Shown here piece by piece: positions 1 to 11,561 of a DNA stretch of 64,000 nucleotides. The position numbers and the translations under genes were made by a program. This DNA comes from Toxonevra muliebris (Eukaryota; Arthropoda; Insecta; Diptera; Pallopteridae): contig OY829328.1 in the NCBI GenBank assembly GCA_963691655.1, positions 12,974,704-13,038,703 of the forward strand, in the 5' to 3' direction. The notes under the pieces are model-generated. The model was not told the DNA's origin, made no database searches, and worked only from the letters and a program-made list of their open reading frames with translations. Each line of letters begins with the position of its first letter. The stretch's first letter is position 1.

Positions 1-339
1 GAGGACTGATCAGGAGCTTTAAAAATTATTATTTAAAAAAAAAAAATAAAAATTTGGATAAAGTTAACATATTAAACAATATGTGTGTAAAATTTTATAT
101 TAATCCAATAAAATGCCTTTTCAGAAAAAATTCTTGAAAAATCGCTTTCTTCGGCCTCCTAAGTACGTTAACTACTTAACATGAGGGTTTTTTTTTTCTT
201 AAAAATACACAAAACGGTGGATTCTGAAAGTTTACTCACTGATTTTCAAAAAAAAAAAGTATTATTTTATTGTTCAAAAAAATAAAAGTAAAAAAAAATC
301 ACTTTTTTAAGTTTCCAATAAGCTGTATAAATTTCATTC
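1..339. other. AT-rich DNA, no gene seen
   Basis: Homopolymer-rich sequence with no coding signal that I can see. It may be outer sequence of the Gypsy relic that begins near 340, but no LTR boundary was found. Confidence 0.4.
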
Positions 340-1700
340 AATTTCGTTTAGTGTTTGATTTAAGAATCAATGCATCTAAATACGAATTCGGTTGGAAAAA
401 ATTCCCTTGGGCATCTTGTATCCGCCAGCGGGTTTCACCCTCTTCCGGAAAGTGTTGAGGCCATTCAAAACTTCAAAAAGCCAACAACAGTAAAAGAGCT
501 GAAAAGTTTTCTTGCAATAATCAATTTTTATCGCAGATTAATTCTGTAGAAACTGCTGCAGTATTGGATATGTATAAAAAACAACTCGCAAACTGGAGCG
601 TCCACTGGCAGAGGCAGAACTCTCGCTGTGGGTAGATGCTTCCAACACGACAGCGGGAGTCGTACTTCACCAGATCATTAACGAACGAGTCGAACCGTTA
701 GGATTCTATTCTAAAAAACCCGACAAGGCGAGCAAGGTATTGCAAGTGAATCAACTAATCTGAAATCTTTTCCCATTCCACGCAGTGACAAGAAATTATT
801 TTGCGATTGTTCAACGAATACAGTTCGACAGTTTGTTTGTTTGGCCAGGTATTCAAAAATGCAACCGAAATTTCGCTAACGCTTGCCTGTAATGCCAGAG
901 AGCGAAAGGGAAACGCCACATTTATTCACCACTGGCACGATACCCACAACCCCAAAGTCGTTTCACATTAACATTGATATCGTGGAGCTATTTCCTCCAA
1001 GTGAAAATCATCGTTATTGCCATACAATAATTGATCGCTTCAGGCGATGGAGCCTGGATAGCGCGTTATGGTGTACCAACTACCATTACTTTAGACCAAG
1101 GCCGGCAGTTCGAGTCCGCTATCATCTCAGAATTAATGAAAACGCTCAACATCAGCCATCTACAAACAACGCCATACCACCCCCAATCGAACGGCATGAT
1201 GAAAACGTGTTACAGAACGCTAAAAGCTGTTATCTTCTGCCAGGATCTCGTTGGATGGGCGGAACATCTTCAGAAAATCTTAGTTGGCCTGTGTGCAATA
1301 CATAAAAAAGACATCAGCGCATCGCCAGCGGAGTTAATTTACGGCATAACGCTGCGCTTACCTTCAGAATTTTTTATTGAAAACAAAAACAGTCGAAAGA
1401 AAACTGAGGCAGCCAGCGATCTTCAAGAGGCAATTGGTAAATTACACCCCCTAGAGACAGCTTGGCATAGGAAGGTGCATAGGTATTTTTGTCCACCCTC
1501 AACTTCAAACACGCACTTGTTCGTAATGATTCCATACGCTCTTCGCTATCCCCTCCATATAATGGTCCCTTCGAAGTCCTAGAGAAAAACGAAAAATACT
1601 ACAAAATAGCAGTGAATAGAAGACACGGTAACATTTCACTATAAAGACTAATATCAGCTTTTAAAACCATCACTTCGGCACCAACTCAAAAGAATCGAAA
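340..1700 (+). pseudogene. pol: Ty3/Gypsy LTR retrotransposon pol relic (RT end, RNase H, integrase)
   Basis: This is the decayed 3' half of a Gypsy-type pol gene, read in several frames. Near 350-400 is the RT stretch LRINASKYEFG, and at 440-540 the RT thumb with LPESVEAIQNFKKP and INFYRRL. After a deletion comes RNase H at 600-740 (WVDASNTTAGVVLHQ, GFYSKKP). The integrase zinc-binding region follows at 830-930 (VWPGIQK, a stop, CQRAK). The integrase core runs from 960 (INIDIVELFPPS, IIDRF); about 30 residues are missing and the frame changes near 1,040. It continues with LDQGRQFES and TPYHPQSNG, and a GPFEVLEKN module sits at 1,560-1,590. The usual catalytic Glu after SNGM is Lys (SNGMMKT). 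No gag, protease or LTR is recognisable, so the copy is dead. The clade within Ty3/Gypsy is not resolved. Confidence 0.9.
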
Positions 1701-1782
1701 CCCGCTCCTCACAAAAAATATGTGGCACGCATGTGATTCTTTATGAAAGGATCACGATTTTTTTGTTTTTTTTTTTGGTTTG

Positions 1783-2945
1783 GAATTGATTGATTGATTG
1801 TTTTAGAAAGGGTGTGAAGTACTTCGACCTTAAGAGATCTATTGTACCCCGAAGTAACCTGTTTAAAGGTTATCAGGCAAGCCAATCATGCTGAGGAATC
1901 TCAGTAACATATGTGGCTGTAAGGCCGTGCCCCTAATATCTCTTCTTCCTGCGAGTGAGTGCATTAGGATGTGTTGGGATGATTCCTTGTCATCTTTACA
2001 GAATCTATAAGTGCTGTCTTGACTTAAACCTAGGTTTTTCATATGCTCCCCCAGTTTGCAATGCCCTGAAAGGAAACCTATCAATAGCCTTAATTGACTT
2101 TTATTTAACTTAAGACAGAGAGCTGCTTTATTTGGATCGAAATTCCCAATTAGTAGCTTTGACTGTCTTAGATTAGGTAGGATTGTCCAGTAGTATGATC
2201 TGGTGTTTTGTTCCTATTTTTTAACGTGCCTTTTAAGGTTTGAATTCCTATACCTAGGGTTTTGAACCAATGAAGATCTTGGCCGCTGCGTTCCGTGCCA
2301 GGTGTTCGGCTACTTCATTACCATAAATACCTGTATGTCCGGATAGCCAGAATAGAGTTACCTTATAAGTCTTGCCTAAAATGTTTAGGAGCTCTTGGCA
2401 TACCCATACTAATTTTGAGGATATCTCAACGGAATCTAAGCTCTGATAGCAGCTTGACTGTCAGAGTATATTATGTTTTGCTTTTTGTACCCACGTTCAA
2501 GGTTGAACTGTGTACAGAGCTGTATGACTAGAATCTCCGATTGGAAGATACTTGGAGTTCTTCCCATTGGCTCCAAGTGTTTGATTTTTGAACCATACAC
2601 CCCTGCACCCGTTCCTTCGTTCGTTTTCGATCCGTCGGTGTACCATCTCAGTGTATGTTCTTTGTGAGAGGTATGGAAATACTGGATGTCCCTTTCCCTC
2701 TTGTTACAGAGTATAACTTTGAAGTATTTTTGGAAGTTGTATCTCTTTTTCATTTCATCTCTAGGCAAGGTGGCTAGGGGAAGGTCAGCAGAGATACTTT
2801 CGAGGTCTTAACTTGATATGCCTATAAGTATCCTTTTGCCAGCAGTCTTACTATGTGTAGAGGACTGTGGTTGAGTAGTGCCTCCATGGCTGCTGGTTAT
2901 TTTCCGTTTAATAAACTGACACGAAATAGGATCCTCTAAAGCTTT
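1783..2945 (-). mobile_element. LINE-A: 5'-truncated RNase H-bearing non-LTR retrotransposon
   Basis: Read on the minus strand this is the 3' third of a non-LTR element. First comes the end of the RT region (MEALLNHSPLHIV near 2,890), then RNase H (2,436-2,768). A C-terminal segment with HCKLGEHMKNLGL and RFC...SSQHIL follows at 1,863-2,084. A short 3' UTR ends in a (TCAA)n-type tail at 1,783-1,800. The last 70 bases (ATAGATCTCTTAAGGTCGAAG) define the LINE-A 3' end used elsewhere in this annotation. Related fragments lie at 28.1/29.8 kb and 50.2 kb. The frame is broken in several places. An I/R1-like clade with RNase H is likely, but the clade is inferred. Confidence 0.85.
2436..2768 (-). pseudogene. 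RNase H domain of LINE-A
   Basis: A 110-residue open segment carries the RNase H signature. YTDGSK provides the first catalytic Asp, followed by GAGVYG. IFQSEILVIQLC holds the Glu helix, and IYSDSQAAI provides the second Asp. In live elements this domain removes the RNA template during target-primed reverse transcription. The upstream RT is missing or unreadable and the downstream tail lies in another frame, so this is a fragment of the element at 1,783-2,945. Confidence 0.85.
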
Positions 2946-5623
2946 TCACCTACATATGTATAGCGTGTGTCTTGAACTTCACACGCAGAGGGGGGGGGGG
3001 GGGGGGGGCAACAATAGCATTACACCGAATCCGAAAGTCGGACGTTTTACTACCGGTACCTTGAAAGGTGTTTGCGAGATGTTTTCACTGCATACGGAAA
3101 ATTTAAATTTTATGAAAAAAAATGAAGATTTACGAACATATACGAAACCTGACGTGAACCGAAAAAAAAAAATTATTGAATCGTGACTAGCGACCAAAAA
3201 TGTCGCAGAAAATCAGATACGCTACAACTCAGATACTGTTTTAAAGTTCCATTTTGTTCTAAAGGGTTAACAATCATCCAACCATCCAAAACATATGAAT
3301 CAGATCAGCGCACTAGACAGCGACCACAAATTTTATTTTGTTTTGCCAATTTTTGGGGGTGTTCAATACTTTATCCACTTTGGCATGCAATCAATGTCTC
3401 TCCACACTCTTGGTGTCCAAATCCAATTGAAGGCAACATTTTTATTTACTTTTATTTACACAAAACACACACAAAAATTCTTCTTCTTCCCCAAACTTAT
3501 AATCTGCCAAAAAGCGAATTTGAAATTCCATTATTCCATCTAATTTTAAAATTCAGAATTTCAACGAAACTCATTCTCGGGTGTCTGCCTTCACTATTAG
3601 AAAATAGATTTGGGAATGTTAGTCCGCTTGAGAATAATCTATTCGTTCAATTCCTTTAGCGAATTACTTAGATCCATTTAGTTTAGTAGTTCACCAAAAT
3701 AATATCAAAAATCAATTTTTCACGAACAAACCAAGTTTTTAATCACCAAAAACCCTAAAGTAACTATTGGCTTCCAATTTTCTGAACTAATTGGCTCAGA
3801 AACTACTGAACTCTATTAGGAGCGGGGTTCTGTAGCGTCTCGAGTTTTTTTTTTTTAATTCTCGTAGACCAAATTTTAAACAAAATCTTATAAACTTTTT
3901 TGGGTGGCTGGCATTTGGTTACAAATTGTGAAACCATTTTGAGGAGGTTAAAATGTATCAGATAGAACTAGGAAAAACGACAAGACAAGAATAGCATCAT
4001 TCTCATGTTGAATAAACTCACCTAGAAAACAGATTAGTGTAATCATTATATTTAGTTCACTCGCTCCAGACTCACCATTATCGGTTAAATATCCCACTTA
4101 ATCAAAAAAATACCTAATTCAGCAAAACACAAATTTCCAATCAGGTGGAAGTCCTTACATGATAGTGAATTTGTTAAACAAAATTTTTGCACATTCGTGG
4201 TTCTAGCGCGAGACTCAATTTAAATTTATATTAAAATAGTCGTATATTTTCTTACACGAAAACTAATTTAATTGTTACTCAAAAAACATCAAAGTGCGCC
4301 GATAAAATTTTTAATAACTCATTTGAAATTTATCGAAAGTAAAAGATTTAGTTATATTTATTTTATATTTTTAATTATAAACAATTTTTTTTTTCCAACA
4401 AGAGATTGACGTACACATTTTTATGTATGTATGCTCCTTGTTAGCAACAGAAAACTATTCGTTAGAAACGTATAGCCACACACACACATACACAACACCT
4501 ACACGGAAATGGTTGTTGATGCAAATTTTTAACTTAAAGTTTAAAATTATATTTTTCTGTTTAGTATTTTTCAAATCATATTTATCTACGTATAAAAGTT
4601 TGTTTGTAAGTTTGTTTGTAAGTTTTTTTACTTCGAATTTTTCACTTTTGTGGTTTTATCATAGAAAACAATGTAAAGCTTCCTTTTTTTAGTAATTATG
4701 TGTGTTATTTAAACTTCAAACTTTTTAATTTTATTTTCATTAGTTTCCATGCAACAAAATTTAAACTTTAAAATATCTTCACTTTAAGGTTTACAGCAAA
4801 ATAATTTATGTAATTTTTTTCATTAGTTTTATATTGAACTTATTTTATTTAAACTTTACTTTTCATTAATTTTTTAATATATATATTCTAATGCAGTTCA
4901 TATATTTCACAATTAACTTTATGCAATAAATTTTGTAAATTTTTGTTTTCTCTCTATTCTATTTTTATATTTAATGGTCATTTATAATTTCATTAAAATT
5001 CACTAACTCAAGCTTCATATTTTTTCGTAAATAATTTCGTTGAATTGCCAACAAATTAAAAAGGAAACAAAACAGTTTCCGCTTAGTTTTCAAAAATGAA
5101 ACTGTAAATGCTGCATTACATTTACGCACTGATTACATTTCCCACAATACTTTGAATTTTTGCCATTTCTCATACAGACAGCGGCATTATGTTTGTTTTT
5201 TCATATTCCAACACGAAATAATTTTCACGCTGGAAATTTAAATATAGTTATGTACATATGCATGTCTGCATATTCATTCAGAATTTAATATACAAAGCTC
5301 ATACATCCACAGCACATGCGCGCTACATCCAACAGGAAGCAGCAACATGTGCGAATAGTGCTACCGTGTGCTTTCATTATGTATGTAAACAATAAACAGC
5401 TGTTCATTGTTATATGTTAAAAAATATCCGGAAGCTATAGAGGGGAAGTGAAAACAGATGGACAAGGGAGCGGAATATAATCAACTAATTTTTAACAAAT
5501 TTTTTTAATTTAACTCACAATTAATTATAGTATTTTAAATTCATATACAAAAATATAATTGTAGAATATTTTTTTTTTTTTTACAAAAAATAGAATCATA
5601 TGTTTTCTTGCTTGGAAATTCAT
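2946..5623. other. AT-rich DNA without a recognised gene
   Basis: Apart from the poly-G tract, this holds homopolymer runs, a short (CA)n at 4,482-4,495 and a small direct repeat of GTTTGTAA near 4,600-4,622. Open frames at 3,183-3,659 and 4,423-4,692 have no domain, splice or composition signal and look like chance. Confidence 0.5.
2989..3008. repeat. poly-G tract
   Basis: An almost uninterrupted run of about 19 G follows CACACGCAGA. Confidence 0.95.
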
Positions 5624-5627
5624 TTAA

Positions 5628-6300
5628 GGGGACAACCCCTCCCCTCCCCCCCCCTCCCCCCAGTCTCGATTTAGAATTTCCGTCATATTCAATGGGCTGG
5701 TAAATAAACAAAAATCAATTTTTGAGGTTTGGATATCTGCGCATATATATTTCGAAACTTTAAAAGCAAGGAAAAATTCTTACATTGTTGTTTTACAAAC
5801 ATTTTAGCAACATTTTCGTCGTCAATAAAAAAAAGCCTGTTTTTTGATGGCGGGAACGATTGCAAATCATTGGAATGTCTGAAATCAAAAAATCAAACAG
5901 AATTAGATAAAGTATATGTTTCGGACAAAAACTCACAAAATGGCGGACCTTTGAATGTATTTTTTTTCGAAAATTCAATGCTTTTTGGTTAAAAACTTAG
6001 CTGAAAATTATAGAAAATCTTTAGCAATTTTCTTGATAATAGTCTAAGTTATAGCTATTCATGTATTAAACAACATTGCAAAATTTCAAAGCGATTGGTT
6101 GAATAGTTTTTGAGTTACAAAGTCCGCCAATCGTAAAAACACTGTTTCGAGAAAAATGCGTTTAAAGTTTTGTGAAGCAATGTTTCGTGTATAATGCCTG
6201 GTTCATACAAAATCCCTTCAGACTCTTCATAGGCTTGGTTTTCTTGGTTTCGAACAAGACAATAAAGACCCCGAGAATGGGAGGGGGGGGGGGGGTACCC
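5628..6300. mobile_element. TTAA-flanked MITE with C-rich terminal repeats
   Basis: TTAA at 5,624-5,627 and at 6,301-6,304 bracket a 673-bp segment. Its ends are imperfect inverted repeats: left GGGGACAACCCCTCCCC, right (reverse complement) GGGTACCCCCCCCCCCC. TTAA target duplication is typical of piggyBac and also of Kolobok elements; no transposase is present to decide. The interior is AT-rich and noncoding. Confidence 0.7.
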
Positions 6301-6383
6301 TTAAGTAAAAATTTATCTAGAAAAACTTGCAACTTCTCTCATAGCGAATTGCCACTTTACTCTCTCATTTTCTCACTCGTTGT

Positions 6384-6545
6384 TCCCGAAAAATACAAAA
6401 TTATTGCTCGGCGAAAATTCTTACCATAGAAAACAAAAAAGGGGGTATTTTTGTGTTCAAGAGATTCCAATTTATCCACCCAAACATGTTTTGTTCTTGG
6501 TACTTTTCAAGACTTGAAATTTGTAAACTAGTGTTATACTTCTGA
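6384..6545 (+). repeat. truncated copy of the 10.1-11.1 kb foldback arm
   Basis: From CCGAAAAATACAAAA to GAAATTTGTAAAC this matches the right arm of the foldback at 10,957-11,103 with few differences. It is cut off abruptly on its left side. Confidence 0.8.
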
Positions 6546-6679
6546 ATTCTCAAAAGCTAAAAGTTTTTGCACAATTTAAATATTATTAGAATTATTTTTA
6601 TATGCGTTTACTGTTTTTAGAAATTACCAATCTTCTTTGTGTTGATGGACAAGATATCAAGTAATGCTATCGTCAACTA

Positions 6680-7943
6680 AGGAGTGAGATCGAAAAAATC
6701 TTAACATGTATAAAATTCAATAATTTTTAAACGTTTGATCTTAGAGTTTCGATTTTTTTTTTTATTTTATTGATAATATTTTACAAATTACAGAAAAATA
6801 TAACTTTTATAGTTCTAACCACTATTTATGAACTCGTGGACCTTTTTTGGTAAGCCTTCCACTAGAGATTTGATAGTTGTTTCAGACACCTTTTTGAAAC
6901 AGTTTGCCCATCTCTTATTAAAATGTTCGATATTTTGGGACAACTTTTTTGTGCTCTTTAAGTTTCTTTTCACAAGAGCCAATTTGGAGGATTGGCCTCT
7001 CTTGGTACAAAAACTATGTTATTACTTTGGTACCACTCCAGAGCTGTCTTGCCGTAGTGACATGATGCCAAAAAGGGCCAAAAATATGTGGACACATTGT
7101 GCTCTCTTATGAAAGGAAGAAGTCTTTTTTTCAAACATTCTTTGATGTATATTTCGGTATTTATAGAGCCCACTTTAACAAATGACGTGCTTCTTTTGTC
7201 GCAACTGCATATTGCTTGCCATACCAGGAATTTTTTAGTAAATTTTGTCTGCTTTTGGATTCTAAATTGTTCTTCGACATTTCCTCGAGCATTAGCAACA
7301 ACATACAAATTTTGACCCGAAAGCTGCGTAAAATCTGCCAGTACATACGTTCCATCGTTCATTATACAACATGAATATTTTTGTAAGAAATTCGATTTTA
7401 ATTTCCGATCCCTACTTTTGGCGTCTAAATTTTTTGCAGCATTCCTGTCTGGAACTTTTTGGACTTTGTATGTTTTCAAACCTGCATTGGCTTTAACTTT
7501 TTGCACCAAATAGTCAGAGCACTGGGCTAACCGGGCGGCTTTTCTACCAGATGTGTTTGGAGATCTTTTCAATATGCTATTTTCTTGGCTTTCCCAATAT
7601 CATGTGGTCCTTGTTTTCTTCCCGAACCAGGTTTCCTATCGATGGTCAAATTCTTCTAAAACTGTTTAATAATATTGGAGATAGTTTGACGGAAGATCTT
7701 CAATTCTTTGGCCAATTTTTTGTAGGACCAATTTCGATTTTTTTGAAAATTTTAATAATTTTAAGACGTACTTCTTTTTCTTCACTCATTTTGATCAAAC
7801 TCACAATAAATCAACATGTTCGTCATTAAAAATAACAACTGACATATTTTTCAAAGATAACTAGATCAAAGACATTTTTAAATTTACACCCAAAGAAAAT
7901 TACTATTTAAAACGTGTGTTAAGGTTTTTTCAATCTCACTCCT
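6680..7943 (-). mobile_element. Tc1/mariner DD37E-type transposon, complete ends
   Basis: A 1,264-bp element lies between TA dinucleotides at 6,678-6,679 and 7,944-7,945. The terminal inverted repeats start AGGAGTGAGATYGAAAAAAY and continue CTTAACA, so about 25 of the outer 27 bases pair. It holds one transposase gene on the minus strand. Both ends are well preserved although the gene is dead. Confidence 0.92.
6815..7789 (-). pseudogene. DD37E Tc1/mariner transposase, frameshifted
   Basis: The gene starts at the ATG at 7,787-7,789 (MSEEKEVRLKIIK) inside intact terminal repeats and ends at a TAG at 6,815-6,817. The N-terminal helix-turn-helix part needs at least two frame changes. The middle is open from 7,572 to 6,970 and carries NDGTYVLADF (first Asp region), QAICSC and FWPFLASCHY. 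The last of these is normally FWPDLASCHY, so the second catalytic Asp has become Phe. After PREANPPN about 12 codons that should include the catalytic Glu (LRPIE in relatives) are deleted. The C-terminus resumes in another frame with LVKRNLKSTKK and ends LPKKVHEFINSG. In relatives the Asp-to-Glu spacing is 37 residues, as in the ITmD37E family; that assignment comes from memory of the family. Confidence 0.88.
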
Positions 7944-7945
7944 TA

Positions 7946-10092
7946 TTGTTGTACATATATAAACGATTTTTAATTGTTATTCATAATTTAAAATCTTATA
8001 TTATTTGATTTTCGGTTTCATGCCAGTATTGATTCTGGATTTTGTATTTATGTATTTTAATTTTTCTAAATAAAGATACTGAGTAATTTTTTTAGGCAAT
8101 TCTTTCATTTATTTTTGGGTTATATTTTCATAATTTTGTGATTTTACTTCATTCTAAATTTAATATTGCCCCAATTTCATTATGAAAATATCCCTTATTT
8201 TTTGAGCCATTTTTTATTTTTAACTTAAGGCTATTTTTCACTGGAACCAAGCTTCACGTAGCCTCATAAGAGGTTGCTTGAAAATAATTCAGCTCCTCTA
8301 AATATTTTGGGAAATATTGTAAAATAAACCAAGGTTACTTTTTAGGAGAGAATAGCAACAACTTTTTTAATTATGCAATGCAATTAGTTTATTGTATGCT
8401 CACACAGAACACAGCGTCACCCAATGCGTTTGCGTAACGTTATTTAATATGTAATTAACTGAGCAAAAGAAAGAAAACACACCCAAACATCCAATCTAGC
8501 CAGGTTATATTATTTATAGCCAATTGATCGTTCGTATTTTAAGTATTAGGAATACATTTTTTTAATTACCGCTGTGTTTTACCAAAATGAAAATATAGAA
8601 TTTAATCGTATATCGCGCAGTCTAAGATATATTTTTTTGTCATGAAGTTTAACTTAGTATTCTGAAAGAAGAAGTGATACTGGGCCATTTCTAAATCATA
8701 GTTTTCCTAGGTTAGTAAAGTTAAGAGCATTTTTCATTTAAAACTTTCGTTCCGGGTCTGAGCTAAAAAGTTTTAAAGAACTCTCAGATCTTTATAAATT
8801 TGAACTTAGTTTAACTAGAGATGATTAAATTTACGAAAAAAGTAAAAAAAGGGAAATAACAAAGATGGGACCAGGGAATAAGTGGTTTTCATAAAAAAAA
8901 TCATTTGATTCAATGTTTTCATTCAGTTAGTAGGCTAAAAGGTTTGGCAATTTTATTATTTCATGTGTGTTTGCCAACTATTGTTCACCACAGGTAGAAG
9001 ATATGTAGCTGTATATCTTTTTATTTATGGTAGTAGTTTAGTGGAGCATATTTATATTGCAGTGAAAAAGAAAATGTTCAGTGAGCAGCTTGATAGTTCT
9101 TGAAGTATATTGTAGCTCTTAGCGATAGATTTTGATATTATTGTTTCGTTTAAGTCTTGCTGAAAACTAACATAGAATTTAAGCTCTTTATTAGAACCAG
9201 CGGTCATTGTCAACTATAAACTTTAATTTATTAATTTAAACGAAAAAAAGGTTCTGCTGTGTTATTATTATTATTATTTAAAAAGGGTTTAGCTATATAG
9301 AATCGAAGAAGTGTTTTAATCCTCTATTATTGTTTGGAGTTGATTCAATGACACACCTATGAGATAATGTAAAAGTGGGTACCGTTTATACGCCTGGGTA
9401 TACATACATACGGACGCAGATCTCTATAGCATGGATTTCTGTTATAAATATGGAGGGCATTTTCCCATTGCTATAGCTTTTTGAAATCTTGGTCCATAGG
9501 CTTTAGCCCCAAACACTACTATCTTCCATTGTCGATCAAACAGTGTATCAAACTTCTGACCGTCAGAATTATACGATTTCAAAGTTTCTAGAGAATTATT
9601 ATATTCTGCTATAATTGTTTTGAACAAACTTTCTTGTTGTAATAAGTTTCCCGTTTTTTGTCATAATGTTAAAACTTAAGTACTTGTACATAAAAAAATA
9701 TTTTTAATTTATTTCATTAAAAAATTCAATTGAATTTCACTACTGAGCTATTCAATTGGGTAGACTAAATACTTATAGCAATCATTATGATTTTATAATA
9801 TGAAGGGCATTTAATGCACAATTAATTTTCACTCAGTCTGCTATATTTATTTGCTATCATGTTCAAGCCATTAATTTTGTATTTACCATATTATACTTGT
9901 ATACACATTAAGTACTTACTTATAATTATTTATGCTTTGTATTTACAGAGGTATGAAGATAAATTTATTTATATTTGTATAATTAAGTATTTGATTTAAT
10001 GTTATGCATAAGATAATTATGCATAACACTTATGTATAACGGCTTGCAATAAAAGTATTTACATATGCTTAACAATAGCGAATGATAACACT
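7946..10092. other. AT-rich DNA, mostly without recognised genes
   Basis: No transposon ends or RNA genes were found. A short ATT repeat lies near 9,264-9,278. The only frame of interest is the minus-strand segment at 9,442-9,660, described separately. Confidence 0.45.
9442..9660 (-). other. unrecognised open segment, possibly coding
   Basis: A 73-codon stop-to-stop frame on the minus strand has unusually protein-like composition for this window: SLETLKSYNSDGQKFDTLFD, then QWKIVVFGAKAYGPRF and a final MGKCPPYL before the stop. There is no ATG near its start and no clear splice acceptor upstream. It could be a fragment of a terminal exon or a decayed captured gene. I do not recognise the family. 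Confidence 0.3.
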
Positions 10093-11103
10093 AGTTTACA
10101 GCCGAAAAGTACCAAGAACAAAACATGTTTGGGTGGATAAATTGGGACTTCCTGAATACAAAAACATTTTTGTTTTTCTATGGTAAGAATTTTTGCCGAG
10201 CAATAATTTTGTGTTTTTCGGGATATGGTTTCACTCAAATCCTTGTGGAGTCCAAACAAAGAGTTCGATCGAGATGAACCCTTGAAATACCCTTTTAATC
10301 GATATGCTGTTTGGAATAACAAATGGTTAAGTTATGTTTCCTCAAAATTCAAAATTTGCCATTTCTTCAATTTTTCAATTTTCTTTTATTTTCAATTCAA
10401 TTTATTTTTAACTAAAAGTCAAAATCAGGAACATTTATTGTTTTTAATGCATAGTGTATTCAATTACAAACATTTAAGGCCCAAGCTGACCAAGATAGGA
10501 TGAAAAATAAATTTTTGTGAATTTTTTTGTGAAGCAGTGCTGACAACGTGCCCACATAAATGTACAAACTCAAATTTAAATTTAAAAACTCGAAAAAAAT
10601 TGATAAACAGCAAATTTAGTATAAAGCAGTGAAATTTAAAATTTAGTTGTTTCACAAAAAAATTCATAAAAAATATTATTTTTCATCCAATCTTGATCAA
10701 CTTGGACTTAAAATATTTGTAATTGAACACACTATGCAATAAAAAAAAGAAATGTCCCTGTTTTTGACTTTTTATTAAAAATAAATTGAATATAAAATTG
10801 AAAATTTGAAAAAAGTCTTGAAAAAATGGCAAATTTCTCACTTTGAGGCACCATAACTCGACTATTTGTTATTTGATCAAAACAAACAGTATATCGATTG
10901 AAAGGATAACCAGCTTTTCAAAAATTAACTTCTCCGCAAGAATTTGAGTGAAACTATACCCCGAAAAATACAAAAATATTGCTCGGCAAAAATTCTTACC
11001 ATAGAAAAAAAAAATTTTTTTTTTTGTGTTCAGGAGGTCCCAATTTATCCACCCAAATATGTTTTGTTCTTGGTACTTTTCAAGACTTGAAATTTGTAAA
11101 CCA
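10093..11103. mobile_element. 1-kb foldback element (long inverted repeat)
   Basis: Two arms of about 450 bp (10,093-10,545 and 10,655-11,103) are inverted copies of each other, roughly 80% alike by eye, with a spacer of about 110 bp. Landmarks recur in both arms: AAAAGTACCAAGAACAAAAC at the outer ends, AATCGATATRCTGTTTG in the middle, and CATAGTGTRTTCAATTACAAA near the centre. The protein-like frames inside the arms are by-products of the duplication. No transposase is present. Confidence 0.85.
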
Positions 11104-11557
11104 ATACAATACAAATTATTCAGTGTTACCATAAACAAAATTCTACCCCAATTCACAATATTTGTATTATTGTAAATTTTAATTTATTTTGAAAATAATT
11201 TTATCTCACGTTGTTATGTAATACTTAACATCCTTCAAATATCGAGTTTCCCCACTTCCAATGATTTTTGTCAATATTTTTTTTAAATTATTGTGTGCCA
11301 TTGAGGTTGAAAAAAAAAATACTGAGTTTTAAAGGCTTTGCAGTTGAATGTAAAAAAATATGTTGAGTAGAATTATTCAACAGCAAAAAACAGCGGTTGA
11401 ATTTGATAAAAAGTTATTTACATATGTGTCCATAGAATTGCTTATTAAAGTTTATACAATAATAATAAATTATTATACAATTAAGAAATAAGAAAAAATG
11501 CAGCACTAGCATCGTAGGTATATTTTCATTGCATACTTTTAGGGTTCAGAACTCAGG
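11104..11557. other. AT-rich spacer, nothing recognised
   Basis: Contains poly-A/T runs only; no gene or element end was seen. Confidence 0.5.
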
Positions 11558-11561
11558 TTAA

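Noticed and set aside
340..1700. Active errantivirus-like element
   Set aside because: Multiple frameshifts, internal deletions, Glu-to-Lys in the integrase and absence of gag, env and LTRs show a dead retrotransposon relic.
10059..11156. Similar minus-strand frames at 10,059-10,322 and 10,869-11,156
   Set aside because: They fall in the two arms of the foldback and in its inverted repeats; the similarity is due to duplication of noncoding DNA.
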